From positions 163,190-227,189 of the forward strand of contig MNCI01004863.1 in assembly GCA_015680685.1 (NCBI GenBank): a DNA stretch of 64,000 nucleotides, read 5' to 3'. This DNA comes from Gnetum montanum (lineage: Eukaryota > Streptophyta > Gnetopsida > Gnetales > Gnetaceae). Shown piece after piece: positions 11,161 to 23,230 of this stretch (its first letter is position 1; every line of letters begins with the position of its first letter). The notes under the pieces were generated by a model that was given only the letters and a program-made list of their open reading frames with translations, was not told the DNA's origin and did no database searches. Made by a program: the position numbers and the translations under genes.

Positions 11161-11674
11161 ATAATAGGGATCCGAAGTGGAGTTTTAGGAAGAAACATCT
11201 AGCCACAAAGTCGAGTAGCCCAATGGAGTAGAAGAGGCTAAAAACAACGATGATGGATCTAGGGATATGCTATGGGGAAAGCTCCCCTCCAACATCATTA
11301 GCGAAGGAGATAGGGAATACAAGCTTGTGCAAAATAGACCATATACATTTCTAAATCTCTCAAAGATTAAGAAACATTTGCTTAAGTGATGTGTACCCCT
11401 AATCCTCCTACCCTATGCACTTATAAATATGTAGTCATGTTTACCTATAGCCTTTTAGCCTAGTTTATACCTCACTTGTTTGCACCATTTTGTTTTTGCT
11501 TTTAAGTTGCATATAGCCTAAAGTTACTCTTGTTTGCATTTTTACTTTTAAGGCCTTTTCTCTTTTAACACGTGATAAACATAAAAAGACTATAAAAATT
11601 TTAAAACAAAAAAAATCCATAAAAATTTCAAAATAAAAAATAGAAAAAAAATCTATTTTCATTTATAACATAGG

Positions 11675-11806
11675 GTCCACCATGGCCTAAAATTGGAAAA
11701 TATCGTATGGTTCGCTATGACCTTAAACAGGCAAACACCACATGGCCCACCATGACCTAAAACTAGAAAATCCTATGGCTCACCATGGCCTAAAACTAGC
11801 AAACAA
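11675..11806. repeat. Minisatellite, 33-35 bp unit, related to that of element A
   Basis: Four units with core ATGGCCTAAAACTAG start at about 11682, 11717, 11752 and 11785. The core is the reverse complement of the unit at 1267-1467, which is expected because elements A and B lie in opposite orientation. It follows the protease linker in both elements, so it belongs to the family and not to the insertion site. Confidence 0.85.
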
Positions 11807-12165
11807 CCTTTTCACTTATTTACAATTCAGTCTACAACTTTATTTCCTAGTCAATTTTTCCTTTTATATTACATTATAACCATATGAGTTAGCCAACATA
11901 ACCTTATACAATAATTGCAATGTAAGACCATGTAACTATAATAATACCATAATGTTAGAACAATGTAACCAAAACTAAAACTTAAGAATAATAAACAAGA
12001 TGTCTTAAACATAATAATCATGACCACATGATGTGGTAAAATTTCTAAAAAATACCTCATGAAATAATAAAACCATCACAACTAAATCATTAGCTAACAC
12101 TAACCATAATAAAATCAACATCAACCATCATCAACACAACAACTAAAAATAGACAACCTATGATG
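11807..12165. other. AT-rich spacer between minisatellite and antisense gene
   Basis: About 360 bp of A-rich sequence without a frame I can support. It would be the 3' untranslated region or downstream flank of the antisense gene whose stop codon lies at 12166-12168 on the minus strand. Confidence 0.4.
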
Positions 12166-12349
12166 CTAGGAGGCATTTGGAAGAGGAGGTTGAGGGTCAT
12201 TTCCACCCTCACTGTTGGGATCATTGATATTTCCTAGTGCTTGTAACATGATAACACAAGGACAATTAGCAATCAACACAAATACAAAACCAAATTAATA
12301 ACATAAACGAAAATGAAACATAATAAAACTATATAACAAACAAACTTGA

Positions 12350-12990
12350 GGGGACTCTAGCATGATGTACTCTAGGGGAAGATGCTAAAGGACAACCTAC
12401 AAATGATAGAGGATTTGGTCTATCATCATGTGGGCCAAATCCACATCCCCAAGATCAACACCCATGAAAATGTTACTCTCATCGACATCTATTTACATAG
12501 GTGGCTCCTGTGACACCGTAGTAGTAGATACCTAACCTATGGCCATAGATATTTGAGGAGTAGGGGATTCATCCATATTGAGAGTGCTTTCAAATAGCTT
12601 GAAGATACTTTCATTGTGAATCCCCTTAATGAACAACTCTAGCTTACACCATGTAGTAGTCTCCTTTTTAACCACTAAAGATAAGACTCATAATCATCCT
12701 TATACTTCTTTTTGTGGTCTTATTGTGCCTAGTCCCACTCTAGGACCCAAGCACAATAATCCTTCCACTCCTTGACCTTACAAACAATTAGGTCCATCTA
12801 CAACCACTACTTTGCCATATCTTGGGCAAGGGAAACCTTGTCATGGATGACATTCTAGTAGCTGACCCACGTGATCTCCTTGGTTCGTAAGGACTCTATA
12901 TTAGCCACTTAGGCTTCCAAAAAAGCTTTGTGATCCTATAGATCATTAATCACCTAGGCTTGCCTCTTTTTCACCTCCTTTAAGACCACA
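12350..12990 (-). pseudogene. Helical, charged exon of the antisense gene
   Basis: A minus-strand frame with WKDYCAWVLEWD, HKKKYKDDYESYL, LELFIKGIHNESIFKLFEST and MDESPTPQISMA, followed by an acidic stretch with DVDESNIFMGVDLGDVD. It looks like coiled-coil or long-helix sequence followed by an acidic linker. Stops occur where Gln or Trp would fit. The exon borders are approximate. Confidence 0.5.
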
Positions 12991-13786
12991 AGCTATTTCC
13001 ATAGGGATTCTTTTAACCTTTGGAACTCCCACGAAGTTTTACTCATGAAATTACAAGATCAGTTGCACTTTCATATAACTTTCATGGAATATTTTTCACC
13101 TTAAGAGGAAGACTAGGCAATGAGTCTATCTCCATTTCATAGTTGGGGTCCCATGCAACTTTAGGCATTGTAAGCAATATAACCATAAAATATACATGTA
13201 AGTACAATATACAATAAGAATAGCCATAAGAATATCATATAACCAATATACCTCTAAAAACCAACATAAAACAATAAAGGTAAAATAAAAAAAATTCTTA
13301 CCAATTTTGGAAGCAACTTGTTGCATCCAATCTATGATATCCTTGGCTACTTCACACATGAATTCCACCTTATCTAGAACCTCTACCCATGGTTTTATGT
13401 CAAATGTAGAGATAGAGGCTTCTGCTTGTAGCTTGGTGACTACAACAAGTATAACAATCAATGAATGGTTAGAACTAAACTCAAACATGAAACAATAGAT
13501 CATAATCAGCAACACAAAGGTGCATGCATTTTTGAATCCTCATCTAGGATGATGACTAGGGGTTCACTTGGCAATGACTCACTGAATAGGGCATCTAGAT
13601 CATCCAATGTAATGTTGGCCAACCCCTCATCCTCATGCCACTGCAGGATTGCCTCCCTCACACACCTCTGTTCCTCCTATGCTATTGTTGCTTAGGCTAC
13701 CAACACTTGTCACTTATCTACAAATAAACCCAAAACATTAAACCTTAAAACTTAAAACTTAAAATAGCCAAAAATTAAAAACATAC

Positions 13787-14842
13787 CTATGAGCAAATGG
13801 TTTGTTTAGCCAAGCTTTAGCATAAATCTTCTCTTGGAAGGTTGCTCAGTTGCTGGTGTTGCATCTTCACTCATGATCCACTTTAAGTTTGCTCTAGCTA
13901 CCTTGTCAGCTTCAGCATGTAGCTCCTTGGTCCTCTTAGCATTAGCTTGCTCAATGTGAGGCTCCACCTCCATGATATCAGGGGAAGCACAATGCCTATT
14001 ACTAAGTTCCTTAGTGGTGATAGACAGTGACTCTCTAACATCCTTTGGTGGGTTTTGGAAATACATCATTAGATAAATGTGCTTTATCCAAGGCCTAGAA
14101 AGTTGGGATGGATCTTGGTTGATTTATCGCTCATCCATCCCCACCACCAAGAACTCTACAAATCTCCTCAAATATGTTGCAAAGAATGCATAGTGCATGT
14201 GGCGTATTGTGGTGAGATCCTTTCAGAGTTTGAGGATTTCCTCCCATAACCTAGAGGCCAAGTGAGTAGTCAAGTTAAATCAAGCATCTTTCGTTGGGAC
14301 CTTTATCATGGTCCACACTTGGGCAATGCCAATTACCTTCTTCTACAATAATATCTTTGGAAAGGCATGGGATCTAAACAAGGCATAGGATTCCCTTGTT
14401 TTGGATACCTAGAAATCCTCTAGGGTCAACCTAGAATGGCCACAATGAGCAACTGACCATGACTTCACATCCTCTCAATGGCCTATCTCCTTCGCTCGTT
14501 TGGTGAAAACTCTCATCCCTTCAGCGGGAATACCAAAGAGGTCATAGAAGGTAGCCTCATTGATGAGTAAGGTGATTAGCACATTATGAACCTTGGTGAT
14601 GAATTTCTTGGTCCCTTCATCAAAGGAGTCAATAATGTTCACCATCTCATCAACAGGAATGGTTGGGCTAGGTTCCATGAAAAGATCAAGCAAACCTGCA
14701 TGAGAAATGTTTGCTTTAATATTTCTAGGTACATGTTCCCTCAACCAATGCTATGCCAATTCCACCTCATCATACTTTAGGATGAGAGTCTCCTCAAGAC
14801 ATCCTAAAATTTCCAAGATAATGTTGGAAGAGGTGGAAATCC
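13787..14842 (-). pseudogene. Longest exon of the antisense gene (about 350 codons)
   Basis: One frame runs across this block on the minus strand with only a few stop codons. It reads among others MEPSPTIPVDEMVNIIDSF, EATFYDLFGIPAEGMRVF, ASRLWEEILKL, HMHYAFFATYLRRFVEFLVV and a helical, charged C-terminal end with IEQANAKRTKELHAEADKV. The upstream border matches a TTGTAG acceptor and the downstream border AG/GTATGT. The mix of hydrophobic and charged residues and the sustained frame argue for former coding function. No catalytic motif is recognisable. Confidence 0.6.
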
Positions 14843-15842
14843 CTACAAGGCAACAACAAAAATGGCCAATTAGCTTAAGCATAGGCACATCTCATAAAAC
14901 CAAGGTATAACAAGAACAACAAACTAAAGCCATATAAATTAAAACCATGAAAACACTTAAAACCAAAATAGCCTAAAACCATATAATCATGAAAATTTAA
15001 TATAACATAACAAACTATATTTTTGCTACCTTTCTTCTTCCTATTCAATGAGGGCTATGTGAAGGATCCAATAGTGACACTCTTTTTTGCAAGACACTTA
15101 GGGGTCATCCACCAATTGTCTGTTGTCTCAGTGGCTATGCACCTCTGGAAGGCTAGAGAAAAGATGAAGCTATATTTATCAAAATTACCCTTTAATTGAT
15201 CAACCACTATAGTCCTACTTATTGGGCTTTTAGTAAATACACCCACTGTAGTCTGAGCCACTACCAATCATTCTTGATCAAACCTTGGTTACTAACCCTG
15301 TACTTGAAAGATGCCAATAAAAATTAATAAGCTAAGAAAGAATAGGTAAAAAAAATAAACCAAAGTATAACAAATTTATCACAACCATACTTATCCCTCC
15401 AAATGGCACACTGTATTAGGAGGATTTTGGAACAGTATGTGGGCCCAATGTGCCACCATCAAAGTGTTCTCAGCATTGTACTAAGAGAAATTTGGCATGT
15501 TCTAGATTTGGGACAGTTGGTGAGTCCCCTTAGTACCTTTTCTTTCCAACACCTTCCCTTCTATGTAGGTCTTGGGATCATCAATTATGAACTTGATGAT
15601 CATATTGGAGGACCAAGGTAGTAGGGTCTCCATAATGGCATCGGTTGTATAAATAAATAAGTGCGACCACATCATCACACTAAAGTTTTGTAACAAGTAG
15701 GCATGAAACTCCCTTGCCCCTAGTTGGAATCATACAGAACCCCACCCTAGAACCATGTTTGCGAGGGGAGTGCTAGGTTTAGGTAAGTTGATGTAGCAGA
15801 GTATTCTTACCAATTCAACCACCACCAAGATGGGCTTAAGGA

Positions 15843-17160
15843 AGGCCCTGCATGGAAACAACAACACACACTATTAAAACCACATTCATAACACTTAGAA
15901 CAAAAACAAAAAACTAGAGACAATCATAACCATGGTTGAGTACAACAACAACCATACACTTTGAATTTCACAAGGATTTTGTCAAACATACTAGTTAATC
16001 ATGAGACTAGACATTGTAAAAACTCTATCCATGTTAGTTCAAAATTCTCTAAAAATTCAAAAAACCAACATGCATATAGCCTAAACAAACATTGAAATAC
16101 AACAACATTTACATTACAATCCCAAACTTAATACAAATTCAAAAAACTATGCAAAACTATAACCAAATTTAACCAAAACTCATACAAACACACTAAGATC
16201 GAAGAAAACCATGAGAAATCATTTCTAAAAAATACCAAATTTTTTTTAACATTAATGGAATTGATTCTATACCACTTTTAAAAGCCCCAAGTATTCCCAG
16301 GAATAAGGGACGTTGGTGGAAAAATTCATCCAACATGCCAATGTTGCCCATCTTCATAGCAGGAAAACCGTTAAAGCCAAAAAAAATCTTAATTTACGTG
16401 ACCTCACTGTAAAAATCATGAAAAATCAACCGTAACTCCAAATTCAATGATTCTAAGTCCATTTGAAGGCTTAAAAGAAGACCTACAAAGCTTAAAAACA
16501 TAGAAATTCTCTACCATTTGACAAAAACAATTCGTGAAACAACATGAAAAACTAAAAAATGGCATGAAAGCACACCTACATCAGCTAATCAACCGTAAAC
16601 CCAAATTGCATGAAACCATAGCCATTTAAAATCTAAGACCATAGACTAAAAATCCAAAACTTCAAAAATCCAAAATACCTAGCCATATTTGGGTAAAAAA
16701 ATTACACAAAAGTAAAAAAAAAAAAAAAAAACAGCAAAAACAAGAAAACCATTGTGAGCCTAATGATGGAAAAATTCATAGAGACTTATTCATGAGCCCG
16801 AATCTAGTGGTTCAACCACCGTTACAATTGTTACATACCAAATTACAATCATATCATAGTAAAAATTAAGAATTCATAACCATTTTCTTAATAAAAAATA
16901 CAAAAGTGGTGTTGCTTTTTTGACAAAAATAGCAAAAAAAAAAACATAAAAAATAACTGAAACGAAATTTATAACCTACATGGAACCAACTCTAACATCA
17001 AAGAAACATTGAAAACACATAAAACCCACCTAGAAATAGCATAGTAGTTTCTTATAATTTAATTTTAAACAACATATTAGCCTAGATATGAGAAAATGCC
17101 TAGGACACAAGCAAGAAAATGGTAAGAAACACATAAAAATGGCCATGAATGCCATACTTG
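15843..17160. other. Presumed first intron of the antisense gene
   Basis: About 1.3 kb rich in A on the plus strand (T-rich on the gene's strand, as plant introns are), with an A-tract at about 16712-16731 and no supported frame. It lies between the ATG-bearing exon and the exon starting after a TGCAG acceptor. Confidence 0.4.
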
Positions 17161-17689
17161 GGGGGTGATTGTAGTAGATCCTTGGCCAATTATGGGTTGT
17201 GGAAGGTGGAATAGGCCATTGGCTACTATATTAGCTTCTTCTAGGGTAGGGTTCTTACTGTTGCTTACCTTCCTCTTTGACATAGTGAATCAATAGTACT
17301 AAAAACCTTTGAAATTTTTGGTGGTAACGCTGCTCTTGATGGAACCTTGATAAAAAATACTAAGGATTGATAAGGTTTGTGCTTAGATTATGGTTGTGCA
17401 AATGATTTTAACAAAAAATTGCAAGTAAAATCAAGCTTCAACCTAGGCACCTATTTTAAAACCCCCATTACCAAATTCATGCACTGAACTCATGGTGCAC
17501 TGATAGTTAAAATGGGGGAAAATTTTTAACAACATTGGGATGGTGGGAGTTTCAAAAACTCAAATCAAAATTTTAATTTTGGTGGACCCCCTGGCACCTC
17601 CCAACCAAAGTGGGTTTAAGGCTTAACAACCTCCTCTACACTGGGTTTAACACCCTTTAAACCTTAAACAACATTTTTGAATCTCATAC

Positions 17690-19690
17690 CCCCTCACCCA
17701 TGCTAGGTAGCATGGATCTAGAATGGGTCATAGTATCCCATGCTTAAAAACAAAAAGTCCTATACATACCTTATCATATTTAGCAGTTGGAGTTGGTAAG
17801 CACCAAGTCTTGACAAAGGTAAGAACCCTTCATGATACTTACTACTTTGGGCTACAACACTGTGTAAGGTTTCATCCACCTTGGCTAGCATTACTCAAGG
17901 GGATATAACATACATAGACATAAACCAAACCTTAATTTGATCTTAAAATGAACCAACAAAGCCTAAAACCCTATTAGAATCCCCTATCAACTTCAAAACC
18001 TTGTCCAATCCAACCAAAAGTGGTCAAAACCTTGAAATCTAGTGAAGCAACATTTGAAGGCACCTCATTCATGTTGGCTAGTGTGGTCCCAACATTGTTG
18101 GGTGGGAAATAGCTGCAAAATACAAAAATTAACCTCGTAATTGACATATTTGGGCCTTAACACTTCTCTTTAGCCTCTAGTAGCCAAAAATTGACAAAAT
18201 ACAAGTCGAAATTCATGTCAAACACCATCCCCATTGTGGGGAACCCTCTATCCATGCTAGCTAATGTGGGTCTAGCATGGATGCCTTGGGGATGCCTCAA
18301 AAAAATCAATTAACACACTAAAATAGCCTTAAATTATATCCCTATGATCTTAAAGCCCTAGCAAATCCTCCAAGAGCCATCGAATGCTAGAGAATAGGCC
18401 AAAAATGGTAAAAAAGCTATCATCATCCCTCCATCAATGCTAGAGTCATGTTGGCTAGTGTGGTTCAAGGGGGGATGATTGCAAAAAATACCAAAAGACC
18501 TTCAAAATTGTTAGTTTTGATGTCAAATCTTAGCCATCAACATATACAACCCTAGGAGCTTGAATGCCTTGTCAAGTTGATACTAGAACCTACCAGAACT
18601 TAATATTCTAAGGTAGCCACATTAGGGAAGGCTAGAGACATGTTGCCCAACATGGATCGAGCATGAGTAATATTTTTTACCACTTTTCACAACACTTTGA
18701 CATTTTCAAAAGGCTAAAACTTAGCCCAATAATGCCTAGAACCCCAAAACCTTAAACTGATGATCCTTTAGCCTTGTTTCATTCATAAAAACTTATCAAA
18801 CCCCCTCACCCATGCTGGAGCAATGCTACCTAGCATTCCTAAGGGGGTTATAACTATATCATAGCCCAAATGACCATCAAACATGATCAGTTTAAAGCCT
18901 AAACCTCAAGCATCACTGCTAGCAACCCTAGAAGCTTGAAAACCTAGTCAACCTACCTCTAAAGCCATCCTAGAACCAAAAAGAAAATTTATCCATACTT
19001 AGGAGTACTTGAGCCATATTGGCCAAAGTGGCCCCAACGTGGATGAGGTTTCCAACAAGATTTTACTAGCAAAACATCATTCAAATGGCCTAAAAACTCA
19101 ATTATGGAACATACAACTACAAAACCCTAGATTTAGGTATAATTTTACCCTATTTTGATCATATAATCATCCAATATAAGCTAGCCATGCTAAGAACCCC
19201 TCCATCCATGTTGGCCAGCATGGCTCTAGGGAGTAAGACCTTAAAACCTTCTTCCATTACAAGTTTTAACTTTCAAAATGATCAATTTTAAACATTTTGA
19301 TCCTACACTACCTTAGGAAGACCATAGAACACCAATCTTGATCCTTTGGATTGCATAAATCCACTTTTTCCTTGATAGTCATGCTAGCGCCATGCTAGCT
19401 AGTGTTCCTCTAGTGTGGGTGGAAGTTCCATGCTTCAATGATGACTTCTAGAGGTCTAAATTGAAACTATAATTGACTAATTTTCTCCCTTGGTCCACTA
19501 CACTAATCATACAAGTCATTGGAAGTCCAAAATTGATCAAAATTCACCAAGGAAACCACATCACCACCCCTCCAAGCTAGGGGTCATCCCACCCATGTTG
19601 GCTAACGTCGATGCCTAGAAAAACCTCATTTTAAACCAAAAACAACCTTAACATAGCCTTCATAGATTTCCAAACTCATATATTAACTTG
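17690..19690. repeat. Satellite-like tandem array, about 189-bp monomer, eleven copies
   Basis: A diverged array whose most conserved part resembles CATGTTGGCTAGTGTGG. This core occurs near 17699, 17879, 18070, 18252, 18447, 18639, 18822, 19013, 19207, 19391 and 19593, with spacings of 180-202 bp (mean about 189). Between cores the words CTAAAACC and CTTGAAA recur. Copies are strongly diverged, so the array is old. Similar words reappear at 24640-24850 in the 3' region of the same element. Internal tandem repeats are known in Tat-lineage elements, usually near the 3' end. Confidence 0.8.
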
Positions 19691-19700
19691 TTAGCCTCTT

Positions 19701-19735
19701 ACCATGGCCTGTTAAGGCCTAAAACTGGCAAAATA
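19701..19735. repeat. Minisatellite remnant just upstream of RT
   Basis: The sequence holds ATGGCCTGTTAAGGCCTAAA and CTGGCAAAAT, one to one and a half units of the 11675-11806 minisatellite. It marks the right-hand border of the 8-kb block between protease and RT. Confidence 0.7.
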
Positions 19736-19830
19736 TGACATATTTTAATCAATATTGATAATTTCTTACCACATGTATTCCACTTTAACAAATTTGACCT
19801 TGTTTCATGGTGTTTTGACTTATTTTAATA

Positions 19831-21020
19831 TTGTTATGTATTGCTGACCTTTATTACCATCAGTTGACATCATTCAATTTCTACATAACTCTAGAATGGC
19901 CTAAAAACCTAGTGAAAACCTTTGACCTTGATGTTGGTGACATTACTAAAGACTCTCTAGTTGAGGTTCTTGTCATGACACACAGTGGTAAGGAGAAAAC
20001 CTTGAAGCTAAGTTCCTCATTGGAACCTCAATAGGCTCAAGACATCACCAAGGTCCTATAAGATAATATTAAGGTCTTTGCTTGGTCATATGAGGATATG
20101 CTAGGTTTTGGTCCATGTTTAGTCCAACATAACATCATCCTCTATCCTAGCATTAGACTAGTTAAGAAAAAGGTTTGTAAGATTAGACCTAATTTGGCCT
20201 TAGTAATTCATGATGAAATCACAAAACTATACCAAGCTAATTTCATTAGAGGTATTGATTACACAAAATGGGTGTCCAACACAATGGTAGTCCCTAAGAA
20301 AAATAGGAGTATATGTATTTGCATCAATTTTTGAGACCTAAATAAGGCAACTATCAAAGAGTATTTTCCTTTACCTAGTATTGACCAACTTATCAATACT
20401 ATGGTTGGACATCTTTTGTTATCCTTCATGGATGGATTCTTGGAATACAACTAAGTTAGAATTAACCTAGATCATCAACTCTATACAACCTTCATGACCC
20501 CTTGGGGTACCTTTTGGTATACTATGATGCCCTTTGGCCTTAAGAATGTAGGAGCAACATACCAAAGAGTTATGATGTATATCTTTAGTAATTATATGCT
20601 AGGTTTTCTCAATGATTATGTAGACAATATAGCTATTAGGTCCGAAGTGGCCAATGATCATGCGCATGACCTTGACCTTGTGCTTAAATGATCCCTCAAG
20701 CAGGAGCTTACACTTAACCCTAAGAAGTGTGTCTTTGGTGTCAAAACCAGTAAGATGCTTGGTTTTGTAGTATCTAAAGTAGGGATACATGTCAATTGAG
20801 ATAAGATTAAAGCCATTTCCAACTTAGTAGCACTCACTAACCTTAAAGACCTTTAGGAGCTACAAGGTAGATTACAATTTATCTGTAGGTTCATCGCTAG
20901 GCTCATGGATAATCTACAATCCATGCAAAACTTACTTAAGAAAGGATTTCACTATGAGTGGACAGCTCAATGCCAAGAGGCCTTTGAAAATATTAATCAA
21001 GAGTTGGAAAAACTACTGAC
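19831..21020 (+). pseudogene. Reverse transcriptase, Tat element B
   Basis: Starts with the family linker (VEVLVMTHSGKEKTLKL, then VFAWSYEDMLG at about 20076-20105). RT motifs follow in order: WVSNTMVVPKKN (about 20268), CICINF, a stop, DLNKAT, then FPLPSIDQLI, LSFMDGFLEYN, MPFGLKNVGATYQR (about 20527-20570), and NDYVDNIAIRS (about 20611-20643), where the catalytic box reads YVDN instead of YVDD. The thumb region has LTLNPKKCVFGV and the connection region LQGRLQFICRFIARL. At least four in-frame stops replace Gln or similar codons. In working relatives it copies element RNA to DNA in the particle. Confidence 0.85.
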
Positions 21021-21029
21021 AGTCTATCC

Positions 21030-21300
21030 ACCATAAAGGATAAACCTTTTTACATCTACCTTTCTATCTCTGATGCATCCATTGCTTTTCTACTCTATCA
21101 AAAATAAGAGGATGAAGCAGATTTTCCAATACGTTACCTCAACCATGCATTGATAGCCTATGACACCTGATACATCAAAGTGGAGATGTATTGTCTAGCC
21201 CTAGTCTTCTCATTGAATAAGTAGAGATACTATCTCTTTAGGAGCCAAGTCATTATCATTTGTAAAGACAATGTACTTAGAGCCATAACAATCATATCTA
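21030..21300 (+). pseudogene. RNase H domain, Tat element B
   Basis: After a one-base frameshift at about 21035 the frame reads FYIYLSISDASIAFLLYQ, PIRYLNHALIAYDT, YIKVEMYCLALVFSLNK and RYYLFRSQVIIICKDN. This is the retroelement RNase H pattern of the Tat lineage, where the first catalytic Asp lies in the SDAS strand and the Glu in KVEM. Stops interrupt it. Confidence 0.75.
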
Positions 21301-21514
21301 TGAAAGTAGCTGTATAGGCCAATGGAAAGTCATAATAGTAGAGTTTGACCTTCATTACATTTCTCAAACATCCATAAAAGGTTAAGCTATAGTTGTACAA
21401 CTCACTGCTTCATTAATTGATGACCATGCAATCATTAACCCTAAATTCCTTAATGAACATGTTAACATCATTAGCCAAGTGTGCAAACACTATGAGGCCA
21501 TCATGAACTTCAAT

Positions 21515-21885
21515 AGAGCTTCAATTGATCATGGGGCCAATTCTGCTACTATTATAATATTCCCATCTAGTGAAATCTAATCCTTCACCTATCATTTTGA
21601 ATTTCAATGTACCAATCATGTAGTAGAGTATGAGGGTTTGATCAAGGAAATGATGGTAGCTTGTGACCTAGGAGTAAAACACTTAATGATTAAAAGTAAC
21701 TCACAGCTTGTGGTTAACCAAATAATCAAGGTTTATGCATGTAAAGCCAAACATTTGCAACCTTACTGTGACCTAGGAATGAAGCTGATACAACAATTTA
21801 CAAACATTGATATCTAGCATGTACATTGAACCAAGAACACCATAGTTGATGCCATTGCAACACTAGCCCTTAGTGTGATGCCATG
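21515..21885 (+). pseudogene. Second, archaeal-type RNase H of Tat element B
   Basis: The frame reads HFEFQCTNHVVEYEGLIKEM, MVACDLGVKHLMIKSNSQLV and NQIIKVYACKAKHLQPY, then IVDAIATLAL. The E-x3-N-x2-EY start, SNSQLVV strand and terminal VDA-LA are the marks of the additional RNase H found in Tat-lineage elements. It separates the lineage from Athila and from chromoviruses. Two stops are present. Confidence 0.8.
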
Positions 21886-21899
21886 TGTTTAGGAAGTTA

Positions 21900-23230
21900 C
21901 CTTCCTTAACTATGAACTATGCAATCCCCATCACAAAAAACATTGAAGATAACTCCATAGCCATAGTTCATACTACTCCTGTAAAGGAGTGGAATGAAGA
22001 TATCAAGTTTTACCTTATGCATGGTGAACCTTCACAAGGCTTGACTACTGCTCAAAAGGATGTTGTACATAAATGATTAAAATAGTATGTCATATTAGGC
22101 AATAACACATTAGGTTGATGGTCCTACAATGACATATTATTAGTATGATTTGGTAAAACTAATGCCCACATAGTCCTAGAGTAGGTTCACGAGGGTGTAT
22201 GTGGAGGACATATACAACCTAGATCCATGGCCACAAAGATTAGGTGGTTGGGCTATTATTGGCCCTATATGGAAAGAAATTGCCTATAGAAGGTTAAAAC
22301 ATGTGACACTTGTCAATAGCATAGCAACCTTATACATGTACCACTGACTGAGTTGCATATTACTTAGATAGTCATTCCAATGGTGGGAGTTGGATATCAT
22401 TGGACCTATAATGCCTAATTCTTCTGTAGGGCATAAATTTCTCATCATTGCAACCAAATACTTCATGAAGTAGGTTGAAGCTATTCCTTTAAGGAAGACA
22501 ACATCTTAACAAGTCTGTAGATTCATATTGGATAACATAGTAGCCTATTTCAGTATACTTATAACCATGTCACAATAATGGATTATAATTTAGTAACCAA
22601 GAAATGAAAAAATTTTATCATGACCTAAACATTAAGCATTTTTTCTCATCAATACATTACCCTTAGGCCAATGGGCAAGCTAAAGCAAGCAATAAGGCTA
22701 TCATAAATTTTCTCAAGAAGATGCTGAATAATAGCAAACGAAAGTGGCATGAGTGGCTTGTCCTTGCACTTTGGGCCTACCAAACCACTTTGCAAATTAC
22801 AACTAGTGTAATCCCATAGAGTTTGGTTTATGGTTTTGAAGCTATTTTACCTCTTGAACTACAAGTTTCATCACTGTAATTATCCCTATTAAACTTCATC
22901 AATGATGAAAGGAACAAGAACCTATGCACAATGGATCTAGACTTAGTGGAAGAGCAAAGACTATGAACTCTTACTCAAATCAAGTGATTCCAAAAGAGGT
23001 AGAAATGGCGACATCACCATGACCTGAATAAGTGCAAGATCAAGGTAGGAGACCTAGTCCTCAAAGCTATCAGTGAGCATGCTGACAAATTCTCAACTAA
23101 CTAGGAAGGAACTTTCTTGGTCACTAAGACCTATAGTAGTGAAGCCTTTTGGATAATGAACATAGATGGAAACTAGTTGGCCAATCCAGTTAATTATTCC
23201 TACCTGAAGCCTTACTACATGTAGCCTATG
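21900..23230 (+). pseudogene. Integrase, Tat element B
   Basis: The N-terminal zinc-binding region reads VHEGVCGGHIQPRSM ... WPYMERNC ... TCDTCQ (about 22190-22320). The core follows with WTYNA and VGHKFLIIATKYFMK (about 22385-22480) and, after frameshifts, LALWAYQTTLQITTSVI (about 22765-22815) and VYGFEAILPLELQVSS, the region after the catalytic Glu in Tat integrases. A GPY-like C-terminal end extends to about 23230. Many stops. In working relatives it inserts the DNA copy into the chromosome. Confidence 0.8.

Larger units (their letters stand above)
12166..17283 (-). pseudogene. Antisense multi-exon gene of unknown function inside Tat element B
   Basis: On the strand opposite to gag-pol. 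It begins with ATG at 17283 (MSKRK, then a possible donor GTAAGC at 17268; reading through gives NPTLEEANIVANGLFH). Coding-like blocks bounded by good splice signals follow: about 15848-15385 (acceptor TGCAG), about 15290-15030 (donor GTAGCA), 14842-13787 (acceptor TTGTAG, donor GTATGT), about 13443-13302 (donor GTAAGA), about 12990-12350, and the acidic tail 12241-12166. Spacers are A/T-rich and full of stops. Predicted length is roughly 900 residues. Exons contain a few in-frame TAG/TAA, so it is decayed. I recognise no domain with confidence; an extra ORF of the kind known from Tat-lineage elements, or a captured host gene, are both possible. Its place between protease and RT is unusual. 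Confidence 0.6.

Noticed and set aside
16712-16731. A-tract as poly(A) tail of a LINE or processed pseudogene
   Set aside because: No target duplication and no LINE ORF nearby. The surrounding spacer is A-rich anyway.
20617-20628. YVDN in place of YVDD as a possible functional RT variant
   Set aside because: It is a single G-to-A type change in a copy with many stops, and the related element E keeps YVDD. Decay is the simpler explanation.
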